A stretch of DNA of 53,902 nt from Chloroflexota bacterium. GTDB taxonomy: Bacteria; Chloroflexota; JAJPGV01. Below are positions 16,629 to 24,650 of this stretch, one piece after another; the first letter of the stretch is position 1, and every line of letters begins with the position of its first letter. The notes below the pieces were generated by a model. That model did not search any database. It saw only the letters and a program-made list of their open reading frames with translations, and had not been told where the DNA came from. Both the position numbers and the translations under genes were made by a program. The stretch spans positions 1 to 53,902 of the forward strand of contig JAJPGV010000054.1 of NCBI GenBank assembly GCA_021325635.1, given 5' to 3'.

Positions 16629-17792
16629 GTGGCTGAGACAGAGGTAAACATCGATTACGGCGATTACAGCCACACCGGCCCCGGGACGCTGGCCGGGCGC
16701 TACCTTCGCAGCTTCTGGCAGCCCCTTTACCGTTCTCACGACCTGAAGTCCGGCAAGGCGGTCACCGTGCGCGCGCTGGGGGAAGACTTCACCCTGTATC
16801 GCGGGGCCTCGAACCAGGTGTACGCTGTTGCGCCGCGCTGCGCTCATCGCGGCACGCAGCTGTCGACAGGCTGGGTCGAAGGGGAGTGCATTCGCTGCTT
16901 CTATCACGGCTGGGTGTACGACGGCTCAGGCCAGTGCCTCGAGCAGCCGGCTGAAGACGCTTCGTTCGCCAAGAAAATCAAGATCGCCAGCTATCCCGTG
17001 CGCGAGTACCTGGGCCTGGTGTTCGTCTATCTGGGCGAGGGTAAGGCGCCTGAGTTGCCGCGCTTTCCCTTCATTGAAGACGTGGCCGACGATGAATGCG
17101 TTCGCCTGGTGCACGTCGACAAGAAGCCCTATCCGTTCAACTACCGCAATGGGCTTGAGAACAGCGTCGACCCCGTGCACGTCGCGTTCGTGCACCGAAA
17201 CTCGGAGTATCGCGGGCTCGTCGGCTGTCCCGAAGTCGGGGCCGAGGAAACAGACTACGGCCTCATCCTGTACGCCCGGCGGCAAGACGGCGAGGCTCGG
17301 GTAACACAGTTCCAGATGCCGAACATCCTGTTCATCAAGCAGGGTCCGCGCTATCCCGGCGAAACGGATTGGCGCGACTTCCTGCTGTGGAGGGTGCCGG
17401 TCGACGACGAGAGCTTCCGCGGCTTCAGGATCATCCTGGCGCACATCAAGGGAGAGGCAGCCGAGCGCTTTCGCGAGCAGGAAGAGGGCTTCATGGCCCA
17501 GGATCCGGCTCCGAGCATCGCCGAAGACGTGCTGGCTTCGAAGATGCACGTCGACGAGATCACTGATTTGCGACTGGCGGTAACCGTTCAGGACTACGTC
17601 GCCCAGAAGGGCCAGGGCGTCATCTACGACCGCACCTCCGAGCGCTTGGGTAGGTCGGATGCGGGCGTCATCCTGCTGCGGAAGATCTATGCGAGAGAGC
17701 TTCGAGCGCTGGCCGAAGGCAAGCCGCCGACAAAATGGGCGGTCCTGCGGCCGGCTGCGACCATCGGAGGTCTGTCCAGCCTGGCGCAGTAG
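16629..17792 (+). CDS. Rieske oxygenase alpha subunit, cassette copy 1
   Basis: A 387-residue Rieske oxygenase. The cluster ligands are CAHRGTQLSTGW (Cys-x-His) and CFYHGW (Cys-x2-His). The mononuclear iron triad is DPVHVAFVH. It belongs to a closely knit subfamily in this window with the genes at 27244 and 36986, sharing TGPGTLAGRYLRSFWQP and the ending ILLRKIYARELRALAEGKPP. The GTG start at 16629 places the family N-terminus correctly. It is the third gene of the M29/SCP2/Rieske cassette. The reductase that must supply electrons is not encoded nearby. Substrate unknown. Confidence 0.9.
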   Translation: MAETEVNIDYGDYSHTGPGTLAGRYLRSFWQPLYRSHDLKSGKAVTVRALGEDFTLYRGASNQVYAVAPRCAHRGTQLSTGWVEGECIRCFYHGWVYDGSGQCLEQPAEDASFAKKIKIASYPVREYLGLVFVYLGEGKAPELPRFPFIEDVADDECVRLVHVDKKPYPFNYRNGLENSVDPVHVAFVHRNSEYRGLVGCPEVGAEETDYGLILYARRQDGEARVTQFQMPNILFIKQGPRYPGETDWRDFLLWRVPVDDESFRGFRIILAHIKGEAAERFREQEEGFMAQDPAPSIAEDVLASKMHVDEITDLRLAVTVQDYVAQKGQGVIYDRTSERLGRSDAGVILLRKIYARELRALAEGKPPTKWAVLRPAATIGGLSSLAQ

Positions 17793-17961
17793 GGCGACGT
17801 CCGGACCGATCCGGTCATTCGGCGAGCAGGTGACGAGGCCAAAATCCTCCGCCAGCCGTATGTGACGCCATGGGCGTCCTTGAGAAGTCAGCGGCGAGCC
17901 CCGGCATGGTCGAGAAAGCGACGCTGCCGGGGCTGATCAATGGTATGAACGAACACGATGT
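17793..17961. other. Intergenic region with a long hairpin
   Basis: AGCCCCGGCA (17897-17906) and TGCCGGGGCT (17925-17934) are perfect 10-bp complements. Inside their 18-base loop, GTCG (17909-17912) and CGAC (17919-17922) also pair, giving a stacked hairpin. It lies between the Rieske stop and the ABC promoter. It may terminate or protect the Rieske message, but there is no T-run. I find no gene in this stretch. Confidence 0.4.
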
Positions 17962-17991
17962 TTGACATGGTTGAGAGGCAGATGCTAGATT
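17962..17991 (+). promoter_or_regulatory. Sigma-70-type promoter for the ABC transporter operon
   Basis: TTGACA (17962-17967) is a perfect -35. An 18-base spacer leads to TAGATT (17986-17991), which has the extended -10 dinucleotide TG at 17983-17984. Transcription would start near 17998, about 20 bases before the leader peptide. This is the best promoter match in the window. Confidence 0.6.
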
Positions 17992-18017
17992 CAGCTCACT
18001 TCGGAGCCGGGAGCACA

Positions 18018-18041
18018 ATGCAACTAGACACACTCCTATGA
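18018..18041 (+). CDS. Seven-codon leader peptide coupled to the ABC ATPase gene
   Basis: ATG at 18018 opens the peptide MQLDTLL, whose TGA stop (18039-18041) overlaps the ATPase start codon as ATGA. GGGAG (18009-18013) and GGAG (18003-18006) can serve as ribosome-binding sites. The ATPase ATG itself has no Shine-Dalgarno sequence, so its translation probably depends on ribosomes that finish this leader and re-initiate. A chance ORF this short is possible, but the exact ATGA junction, upstream SD and promoter make it credible. No run of a single amino acid suggests a classical attenuator. Confidence 0.5.
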   Translation: MQLDTLL

Positions 18042-19144
18042 CGGGGGAGATAGCTCTCAGGCTCGAACACATCAGCAAGCACTTCGGGACCGTCAAGGCG
18101 GTCGACGATCTCAGCCTGGAGATCCGGGCTGGGGAAGTGTTGACGCTGCTGGGTCCCAGCGGCTGCGGTAAGACCACGACGCTGCGTGTGATCGCCGGAC
18201 TGGAAAGCCCGGATGCGGGCGAGCTGTGGTTCGGGGATCGGCTCATCGTCTCTGTTGGGCGCGGAGTGTACGTGCCTACGCACAAGCGCAACTTGGGCAT
18301 GGTCTTCCAGTCGTATGCCATCTGGCCGCACATGACCGTGTTCGAGAACGTGGCCTACCCCTTGAGCGTGCGCGGCGTGCGCGGCGACAAGGTTCGGTCG
18401 CAGGTCATGGAGGCGCTGCATCTGGTTGGCCTGGACGGTCTGCACGATCGGCAGGCCCCGCAGCTCAGTGGCGGTCAGCAGCAGCGTGTGGCGCTGGCTC
18501 GCGCCATCGTTCATGAGCCCAGCATCCTGCTGCTCGACGAGCCGTTCAGCAACCTGGACGCCAAGCTTCGCGAGCAGATGCGCGTGCAGCTCAAGGTGCT
18601 CTTGAACCGCCTGCGGATCACCTCCGTGTTCGTTACGCACGATCAAATCGAGGCGCTCAGCCTGTCCGATCGGATCGTGGTCATGAGCGGCGGGCACGTG
18701 GAGCAGATTGGCTCGCCCCAGCAGCTGTACGAAGCGCCTGCTACCCCATTCGTGCGCGACTTCCTCGGCAAGACGCTGATCTTGGAAGGCTTGCTCAGCG
18801 ATGCGGGTGAGCTGCTGCACGTCGAGCTCGACAAGGTCCCCGGTCAGATATTGAAGGCGCACCGTGCCGCGGCTCAAGGCACCATCGTTGGCGGCAAGGT
18901 GTCCGTCGCCATCAGGCCCGAAGACATCGACGTGCGCAAGTCCAACGGCGCGGGGTCCGCCGTCAACTGTCTGCCGGCAACCGTCGAGGCAGCGCTGTTC
19001 GTTGGCGACCACTACGAGTGCCGGGTCCGGGTGGGCGACGAAGATGGCCTGCTGGTATCGACACCTCGATCGGTCCCGATGAAAGAGGGCGACTCGGTCT
19101 GGCTCAACGTGAATGAAGACGCGCTGATGATATGGCCGAGATAG
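18038..19144 (+). CDS. ABC transporter ATP-binding protein (PotA/FbpC-like)
   Basis: A 368-residue ATPase of the iron/spermidine/putrescine importer class. Walker A is GPSGCGKTT and the signature is LSGGQQQRVALARA. Walker B is ILLLDEPFSNLDAKLR and the switch His lies in VFVTHDQIEAL. The last 120 residues form the TOBE-type regulatory domain (KVSVAIRPEDIDV). It is the only ABC ATPase in the window and so could energise uptake for all six solute-binding proteins. It overlaps the permease gene by 13 bases. Its ATG lacks a Shine-Dalgarno sequence and overlaps the stop of a leader peptide. Confidence 0.94.
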   Translation: MTGEIALRLEHISKHFGTVKAVDDLSLEIRAGEVLTLLGPSGCGKTTTLRVIAGLESPDAGELWFGDRLIVSVGRGVYVPTHKRNLGMVFQSYAIWPHMTVFENVAYPLSVRGVRGDKVRSQVMEALHLVGLDGLHDRQAPQLSGGQQQRVALARAIVHEPSILLLDEPFSNLDAKLREQMRVQLKVLLNRLRITSVFVTHDQIEALSLSDRIVVMSGGHVEQIGSPQQLYEAPATPFVRDFLGKTLILEGLLSDAGELLHVELDKVPGQILKAHRAAAQGTIVGGKVSVAIRPEDIDVRKSNGAGSAVNCLPATVEAALFVGDHYECRVRVGDEDGLLVSTPRSVPMKEGDSVWLNVNEDALMIWPR

Positions 19145-20850
19145 CGCTCCCCTACCCGGCGCGCCGGCGCAGCTGGCTGCCCGCCGATCTCGGCTACTGG
19201 ATCGTGCTGGGCGTCGTGCTGTTGGTCGTGCTCTTGCCCGTGACCCTCATCATCGTCAACAGCTTCGAAACCGCTCAGCCGGGACAGCCGGTGAGCTACA
19301 GCCTGCAGGGCTGGACGACGGCCCTGACTGATTCGGCGCTGCTGAAGGCGATCTTCAACACGCTCAAGCTCGTGCTCGCCCGACAGCTCGTAGCCTTCCC
19401 GGTGGCGGTCGTACTCGCCTGGATCCTGGCGCGGACGGACATCCCGGGCAGCCAGTGGCTGGAATTCCTGTTCTGGGTAGCCTTCTTCCTGCCGGCGCTG
19501 CCAGTCACGCTCGGCTGGATCATGCTGCTGGATCCGCAGTACGGTCTGATCAATCAGGCGTTGAAGCTGCTGCCATTCATCCACGCTTCGCCCTTCAACA
19601 TCTACTCCTTCTGGGGCATCGTGTGGGCGCATTTCGCCGGCGGAACGCTGGCCATCAAGGTCATGCTGCTGACCCCCGCGTTTCGCAACCTGGATAGCTC
19701 GCTCGAAGAGGCGTCCAACGTCCTGGGCGCCAGCCCCTTCCGCACCTTCATCAAGGTGGTCGTGCCGGTGATGACCCCGGTCCTCACCGTGGTGCTGCTG
19801 CTGTCGACGATCTTCTCGCTGCAGTCTTTCGAGGTCGAGGCGGTGCTGGGCTTCCCCATCCGCTTCTTTGTGTTCAGTACGCAGATCTACTTCCTGCTGC
19901 AGCAGCAACCGCCCCTGTTCGCCTCGGCCATGGCGCTCAGCACCGTCGTGCTGGCGGCCATGGTGCCGTTGATCTTCGTCCAGCGTTGGGCCAGTGGACG
20001 GCGGCGGTTTACAACCATCACCAGCCATTTCAAGGGCCACAAGATGCGCCTGCGCCGCTGGCGCTGGCCCGTCTTCGGGCTGGTGCTCGGCGTGGCGGTC
20101 ATGATTACCCTGGTGCCCTTCACCTTCCTCGTCCTGGGCACCTTCATGCGCCTGTTCGGCTTCTTCAACCTCGCCAATCCGTGGACCACCGCCCACTGGA
20201 CGCAGGTGCTGCACGACCCGCTGTTCACCCGCTCCGTGACCAATACCCTCCTCCTCGGCGGGGGCACGGTGGTGTGCGCCCTCACCCTGTGCACGCTGGT
20301 GGCCTACATCGTGATGCGCACGAAGTTCGCCGCGCGCACGGTGTTGGATTTCGCTTCCTGGCTGCCGGCGACCTTCCCTGGCATCATCCTCGGACTGGGG
20401 CTGCTGTGGCTGTTCCTGGGCACACCAATACTGCGCCCGCTGTACGGGACCATCGCCCTGCTCATCATCGCCACGGTCGTGGCCAGCATGACCACCACCG
20501 TGCAGATGTTGAAGGGCAACTTCAGTCAGCTCGGCTTTGAGCTGGAAGAGGCTGCCCGGGTTGAAGGAGGGTCGTGGCTGCAGGCCTTCAGGAAAGTGCT
20601 GCTGCCGATCTTGATGCCGACGCTGCTGATGGTCGGTGCGCTGAGCTTCATCTCGGCGGCACGCAACGTCAGCACGGTTGCGCTGCTGGCTACGAGCGGT
20701 ACGCGTCCGTTGTCGCTGCTGCAGCTCGACATGATGGTCCAGGGCAGCTATGAGGGTGCGGCCGTTGTCGGCGTCATCGTGGTGCTCATGACTACCGGTG
20801 TGGCCTTGGTGGCGCGCTTGATAGGGCTGCGGACGGCCATCGCGCACTAG
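19132..20850 (+). CDS. ABC transporter permease, fused double-domain (FbpB-like)
   Basis: A 572-residue inner-membrane protein with two permease halves in one chain, about 12 hydrophobic segments, as in FbpB-type iron importers. The first helix is around residues 20-45 (YWIVLGVVLLVVLLPVTLI). Each half carries a coupling-helix EAA-type motif: EEASNVLGASPFRTFIKVV in the first and EEAARVEGGSWLQAFRKVLL in the second. These contact the ATPase. The ATG lies within the ATPase 3' end (13-base overlap), so translation is coupled. SBP2 follows after 75 bases and is its natural partner. Confidence 0.94.
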   Translation: MAEIALPYPARRRSWLPADLGYWIVLGVVLLVVLLPVTLIIVNSFETAQPGQPVSYSLQGWTTALTDSALLKAIFNTLKLVLARQLVAFPVAVVLAWILARTDIPGSQWLEFLFWVAFFLPALPVTLGWIMLLDPQYGLINQALKLLPFIHASPFNIYSFWGIVWAHFAGGTLAIKVMLLTPAFRNLDSSLEEASNVLGASPFRTFIKVVVPVMTPVLTVVLLLSTIFSLQSFEVEAVLGFPIRFFVFSTQIYFLLQQQPPLFASAMALSTVVLAAMVPLIFVQRWASGRRRFTTITSHFKGHKMRLRRWRWPVFGLVLGVAVMITLVPFTFLVLGTFMRLFGFFNLANPWTTAHWTQVLHDPLFTRSVTNTLLLGGGTVVCALTLCTLVAYIVMRTKFAARTVLDFASWLPATFPGIILGLGLLWLFLGTPILRPLYGTIALLIIATVVASMTTTVQMLKGNFSQLGFELEEAARVEGGSWLQAFRKVLLPILMPTLLMVGALSFISAARNVSTVALLATSGTRPLSLLQLDMMVQGSYEGAAVVGVIVVLMTTGVALVARLIGLRTAIAH

Positions 20851-20925
20851 AGAAGCCGGAACGATTACGGCCGGGTGGGACTCGGCCTTGCATACGTGGG
20901 GAAATACATGGAGGAGAAACGTCGA

Positions 20926-22212
20926 TTGTCTACACCATCGCATAAGGCGTCGCGAAGCACCGCTGCGAGCGCATTGCTCGTGGGATTGGGGATGCTCCTG
21001 GCGGCGTGCGGAGGTGGCTCTGCCGCCAGCTCCGGACCCGCATCGGTGGCACCCGCGGCCAGCGCTAAGCCCGCCACTTCAGCCCCGGTATCGACGAAGC
21101 CGGCGGCGTCGGCTCCTGCCTCCGCCGCGGCGGCGAGCTCGGCTCAGGCTAAGCCTTCAGCCCAGTCCGGCGCCGCGGTCGCTCCGCCGGCCGACTGGCA
21201 GGCGCAGATGGACAAGGTGATCGCCGGCGCCAAGCAGGAAGGCACGCTGGTCCTCAACGGGCCTCCCGGCCAGGGGTACCGTGACTGGGTGGCCGAATTC
21301 ACCAAGAAATACCCGTTCGTGAAAGTGGAGCAAAGTGCTCTCACCGGCGCCGCGTTCGTGGCGCGGGTGCTGCCCGAGCAGCAGGCTGGACAGTACCTGT
21401 GGGATATCCACATGGGCGGCCCTGACAGCGGCTATCGCCAGCTGGTCCCGGCCAACGCCGTCGATCCTCTGACGCCCGCGTTGCTGCTGCCCGAGATCCT
21501 GGACGACAGCAAATGGTACGAAGGCTTCAACGGCGGGTTTGCCGATGCGCAGGGCAAGTACATCTACGCCATGCAGGGTGAGGTCGAGCACGAGGTCATC
21601 GTCAATCGCGACGTCGTGCCGCAATCGCAGCTCAACAGCGTCGAGGCCCTCAACGACCCCAAGTGGAAGGGCAAGATCTCCATCCTCGACCCACGAGCCA
21701 ACGGAGCCGGAGCAGCCACCGGCGCACACTTTGTCCTGGTCAAGGGCGCCGATTGGTGGCGGCAGATGCTGCAGAATACGCAGCCGGCGCTCACCCAGGA
21801 TCGCCGCCAGCAGTTCGAGTGGGTGGTGCGCGGCCAATACCCGATTACCATCGCCCCCAGCGGTGATACCGTGCAGCAGTTCCGCAAAGACGGCCTGGCG
21901 AACTCCACTGAGTGGCTGGCACCGGATAGCGCCATGGGCTCCCGCCTGCTGGAGTCGTTCTCTGTGGCGCTCGTCACCCGCGCTCCGCATCCCAACGCGG
22001 CCCGGCTGTTCCTGAACTGGGTCCTCTCCCGCGAAGGACAGGATGGCCTCCAGCGCCTGGGCAACAACGCTAGCCGCCGCTTGGACCTGGGTGACGTTGC
22101 CGGGTTGGATCGCATCGATCCCAAGGCCAAGTACGCGGACTCGGTGAACAAAGAGGTGAACAGCCACTACCAGACGGACGCCATCAACATTGCCAAAGAA
22201 GTGCTCAAGTAG
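20926..22212 (+). CDS. Extracellular solute-binding lipoprotein (SBP2), ABC operon partner
   Basis: A 428-residue lipoprotein receptor. I choose the TTG at 20926 because GGAGGAG (20910-20916) sits nine bases upstream; an ATG at 20908 and a GTG at 20875 are in frame but have weaker sites. The signal sequence ends in LLAAC with the lipid-carrying Cys, followed by about 50 residues of Ala/Ser/Pro linker. The receptor domain starts near WQAQMDKVIAGAKQEGTLVL and has the shared PKWKGKISILDPRANGAGAA and HPNAARLFLNWVLS segments. It is the only SBP directly linked to a permease here. The family includes ferric-iron binders, but the Tyr pair typical of them is not evident, so an organic acid ligand is preferred. 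Confidence 0.92.
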   Translation: MSTPSHKASRSTAASALLVGLGMLLAACGGGSAASSGPASVAPAASAKPATSAPVSTKPAASAPASAAAASSAQAKPSAQSGAAVAPPADWQAQMDKVIAGAKQEGTLVLNGPPGQGYRDWVAEFTKKYPFVKVEQSALTGAAFVARVLPEQQAGQYLWDIHMGGPDSGYRQLVPANAVDPLTPALLLPEILDDSKWYEGFNGGFADAQGKYIYAMQGEVEHEVIVNRDVVPQSQLNSVEALNDPKWKGKISILDPRANGAGAATGAHFVLVKGADWWRQMLQNTQPALTQDRRQQFEWVVRGQYPITIAPSGDTVQQFRKDGLANSTEWLAPDSAMGSRLLESFSVALVTRAPHPNAARLFLNWVLSREGQDGLQRLGNNASRRLDLGDVAGLDRIDPKAKYADSVNKEVNSHYQTDAINIAKEVLK

Positions 22213-22240
22213 GCGCGTAGCGGGGTAGACAGGAGGGGGC

Positions 22241-23275
22241 ATGGCCGAACTGAAGCGGATAGATTGCCACGTTCACTATCTGCCTTCGGACTTTGGAGCG
22301 GGCTCAAACGCCGCGGTCTCGCAGCGGGCGGCCGAGCAGGGGGCCTTCATGTCGGCCGTGCTCAAGCGCCCGGCCTGGCGCGATCTCGCCGTCCTCTCCC
22401 GCGTGCTCGATTCCACCGGAGTGGACCTGGGTTTCATCATTCCGAACCACGTCTCGCTGGCCGACTATCGAGGCCGGCCGGCCCACGTGGCGAATGAGGC
22501 CTATAACCGCTCCATGTCGGCCGACCTGGAGCAGTCCGGAAACAGCCGGTTCGTAGCCATGGCGGTCGTCGACCCGTTCGGCGGGCCCGAGGACGTGGCC
22601 CAGCTCGATCGCTCGCTGCAGCTGCCGCATATCGGCGGCATCGGTCTCGTCACCAACTACGGCGACGTCACCCTTGACGACCCTCGCTTCGAGCCTATCT
22701 TCGCGGTAGCGCGGGACCACGACGTACCCATCACTGTCCATCCCGGCGGCGCATGGCCGAGCTGGGAAGGTCCACTGAGGCTCCGGGAGTCCTCATTCCT
22801 GCTCAGCAATCTCGGCTTCTTCCTCACCGACGCCATGTGCATCTTCCTCATGGCCCATGGCGGGGTATTCGATCGCTTTCCCACGGTTCGGTTCATGTTC
22901 TGTCAGCTGGGCGGGCTCGCGCCGATCTGCTGCGGGCGCTGGGCCGCCGCCATCAAGCATGCCCGGATTGGACTTGGTGAGGGAGCTGAGCTGCCGGCAT
23001 GGGCATCCCACTCCCTCAACGACGTCCTCTCCCGCCTTTGGCTGGACAGTCACTCCCAGAATCGCCACGCGCTGAGCATGGCCCTGGCTGAGGCTGGATC
23101 GCACACCGTCGTGCTTGGCGGCGATTACCCGGTGACGCTGCCTGAGCTGGGCGTAGACTACGCCATGGCAGAATTGAACGCCCTCGGGCTTCCGGCCGAA
23201 ACGCTGCGGCGGATCGAGCGGGATAATGCCCTGGCTCTGCTGGGCAAGCAGGCGGAACGTTTGCTCACGAGCTGA
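22241..23275 (+). CDS. Amidohydrolase family protein (ACMSD-like decarboxylase/hydrolase)
   Basis: A 344-residue TIM-barrel metal enzyme of the amidohydrolase-2/ACMSD group, which includes decarboxylases of aromatic acids such as gamma-resorcylate. Metal ligands are visible: DCHVHY near the N-terminus (His-x-His), VHPGG, MAHGGVFDRFP and LGGDYPV with the Asp. ATG 22241 follows AGGAGGGGG. It is embedded between two solute-binding protein genes with gaps of 28 and 42 bases, so it probably acts on the imported compound. Hydrolase and decarboxylase roles cannot be separated from sequence. Confidence 0.88.
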   Translation: MAELKRIDCHVHYLPSDFGAGSNAAVSQRAAEQGAFMSAVLKRPAWRDLAVLSRVLDSTGVDLGFIIPNHVSLADYRGRPAHVANEAYNRSMSADLEQSGNSRFVAMAVVDPFGGPEDVAQLDRSLQLPHIGGIGLVTNYGDVTLDDPRFEPIFAVARDHDVPITVHPGGAWPSWEGPLRLRESSFLLSNLGFFLTDAMCIFLMAHGGVFDRFPTVRFMFCQLGGLAPICCGRWAAAIKHARIGLGEGAELPAWASHSLNDVLSRLWLDSHSQNRHALSMALAEAGSHTVVLGGDYPVTLPELGVDYAMAELNALGLPAETLRRIERDNALALLGKQAERLLTS

Positions 23276-23317
23276 AGGCGTCGAGGGGGGAACACATAAG
23301 CACGGGGAGGGACTGAG

Positions 23318-24565
23318 ATGCGCATCTTTCGGAATCTGCGACTGTCCGGCGCAGCATTGCTGCTGGCCACCATCGCGACTGCCTGTGGCAGCGCGCCGGC
23401 CGCGGCGCCGCCAAGCGCCAAGCCGGCGTCGAGTGCGCCCGCGGCTGCCCAGTCGGCGCCACCGGCCGCCGCCAGCTCCGGCGCTCCGGCAGCCAGCAAG
23501 CCCGCGGCAGGGTCGGCCTCGGCCAGCGCTGCCGCCAAGCCGGATGCTCAGGCCGGTTGGGACCAAGTCCTGGCGGCGGCCAAGCAGGAAGGCAAGGTTA
23601 TGGTGGTGACTGCGCCCGGCGACAGCTACCGGCAGGTGTTCGACGCGTTCAAGCAGAAGTACGGCATCAACGTCGAAACAATGGTGGGCGGTGGCTCGGC
23701 CGACCTGGTGCCCAAGGTCAACGCGGAGCGGCAAGCAGGTCAGTACCTGCAGGACGTCATCGTGCACAGCCCTATCAACATGCACAGCGGCTTCAAGCAG
23801 ATCAACTCGCTCCAGCCGCTGCGCCCGGCGCTGCTGCTGCCCGAGGTCCTCGACGACAGCAAGTGGATCGGGGGCTTCGACGCCGGCTGGGCCGACAAGG
23901 ACAAGTCGCTGGTCTACACCTTCGTTGGCACGCTCAGCCCCACCGTGTTCGTCAACCGCGACACCATTCCCGAATCCCAGCTCAACAGCATCGATCAGCT
24001 GTGGGACCCTAAATGGAAGGGCCAAATTGCCATGGACGATCCGCGCCTGCCCTCGGTTGGCGCGCTCGTGGCGGCTACCCTTAGCATCGTCAAGGGCGAG
24101 GACAAGCTCAGGACGTTCTATCGCCAGCAGCAGCCCGCGCTCACTCAAGACCGGCGCCAGCTGGCGGAATGGGTGATCCGTTCGCGCTATCCCATCGCTC
24201 TTGGCGTTCAGCTCCCCAACCTTCAGGACTTCGTGAACCAGGGACTGAAGATCGACCAGGTCAAACCGCTGACGGGCGATGACCAGGCGTTGCTGGCCTT
24301 GAGCGCGGGCACCGGTGCCATCTCGTGGTTCGACAAGTCCCCGCATCCCAACGCGGCTAAGGTGCTCATCAACTGGCTGCTGAGCCAGGAGGGTCAGGCG
24401 CTGTGGTCCAAGGAGACGGCCTACAACGTGCGCCGCACCGACGTGCAGCCGGTGAATGCCGCGTACGTGCTCGATCCCAAGAAGACCTATCCCAACACCC
24501 AGACCGAAGAGGGCTTCCCGGTATACGGGAAGACGATCGGCGTTTCCAAGGAAGAAATGAAGTAA
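23318..24565 (+). CDS. Extracellular solute-binding lipoprotein (SBP3)
   Basis: A 415-residue lipoprotein. The signal peptide MRIFRNLRLSGAALLLATI ends in ATAC, giving the lipidated Cys. A long Ala/Ser/Pro linker precedes the domain that begins at GWDQVLAAAKQEGKVMVVTA. PKWKGQIAMDDPRLPS replaces the usual IYDPRAGG, and HPNAAKVLINWLLSQEG is typical. It is the second SBP in the ABC operon and differs from SBP2 in most of its ligand-binding segments, suggesting another ligand for the same permease. A GC hairpin follows the stop at once. Confidence 0.9.
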   Translation: MRIFRNLRLSGAALLLATIATACGSAPAAAPPSAKPASSAPAAAQSAPPAAASSGAPAASKPAAGSASASAAAKPDAQAGWDQVLAAAKQEGKVMVVTAPGDSYRQVFDAFKQKYGINVETMVGGGSADLVPKVNAERQAGQYLQDVIVHSPINMHSGFKQINSLQPLRPALLLPEVLDDSKWIGGFDAGWADKDKSLVYTFVGTLSPTVFVNRDTIPESQLNSIDQLWDPKWKGQIAMDDPRLPSVGALVAATLSIVKGEDKLRTFYRQQQPALTQDRRQLAEWVIRSRYPIALGVQLPNLQDFVNQGLKIDQVKPLTGDDQALLALSAGTGAISWFDKSPHPNAAKVLINWLLSQEGQALWSKETAYNVRRTDVQPVNAAYVLDPKKTYPNTQTEEGFPVYGKTIGVSKEEMK

Positions 24566-24588
24566 CCACCCCAATCGGGCAGGGGTGG
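24566..24588 (+). promoter_or_regulatory. Hairpin between SBP3 and MFS gene
   Basis: CCACCCC (24566-24572) and GGGGTGG (24582-24588) form a perfect 7-bp stem with a 9-base loop, starting right after the SBP3 stop. The 3' arm covers the GTG at 24585 and part of the GGAGGAG motif. It could hide an initiation site or lower downstream expression. No T-run follows. Confidence 0.35.
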
Positions 24589-24650
24589 AGGAGCCATGGC
24601 CGGCGGCGTCACATCCCCCGGCACACGGCGAAGCCGGCACACGGCGGCCG

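Noticed and set aside
19012-20943. 643-codon open frame on the minus strand opposite the permease
   Set aside because: Its composition is His/Gln/Arg/Glu-rich with no recognisable domain, and it lies fully over a clear ABC permease. High GC makes such antisense frames common.
22793-24640. 615-codon minus-strand open frame
   Set aside because: It spans opposite the amidohydrolase and SBP3 genes, both well supported, and shows no domain motif.
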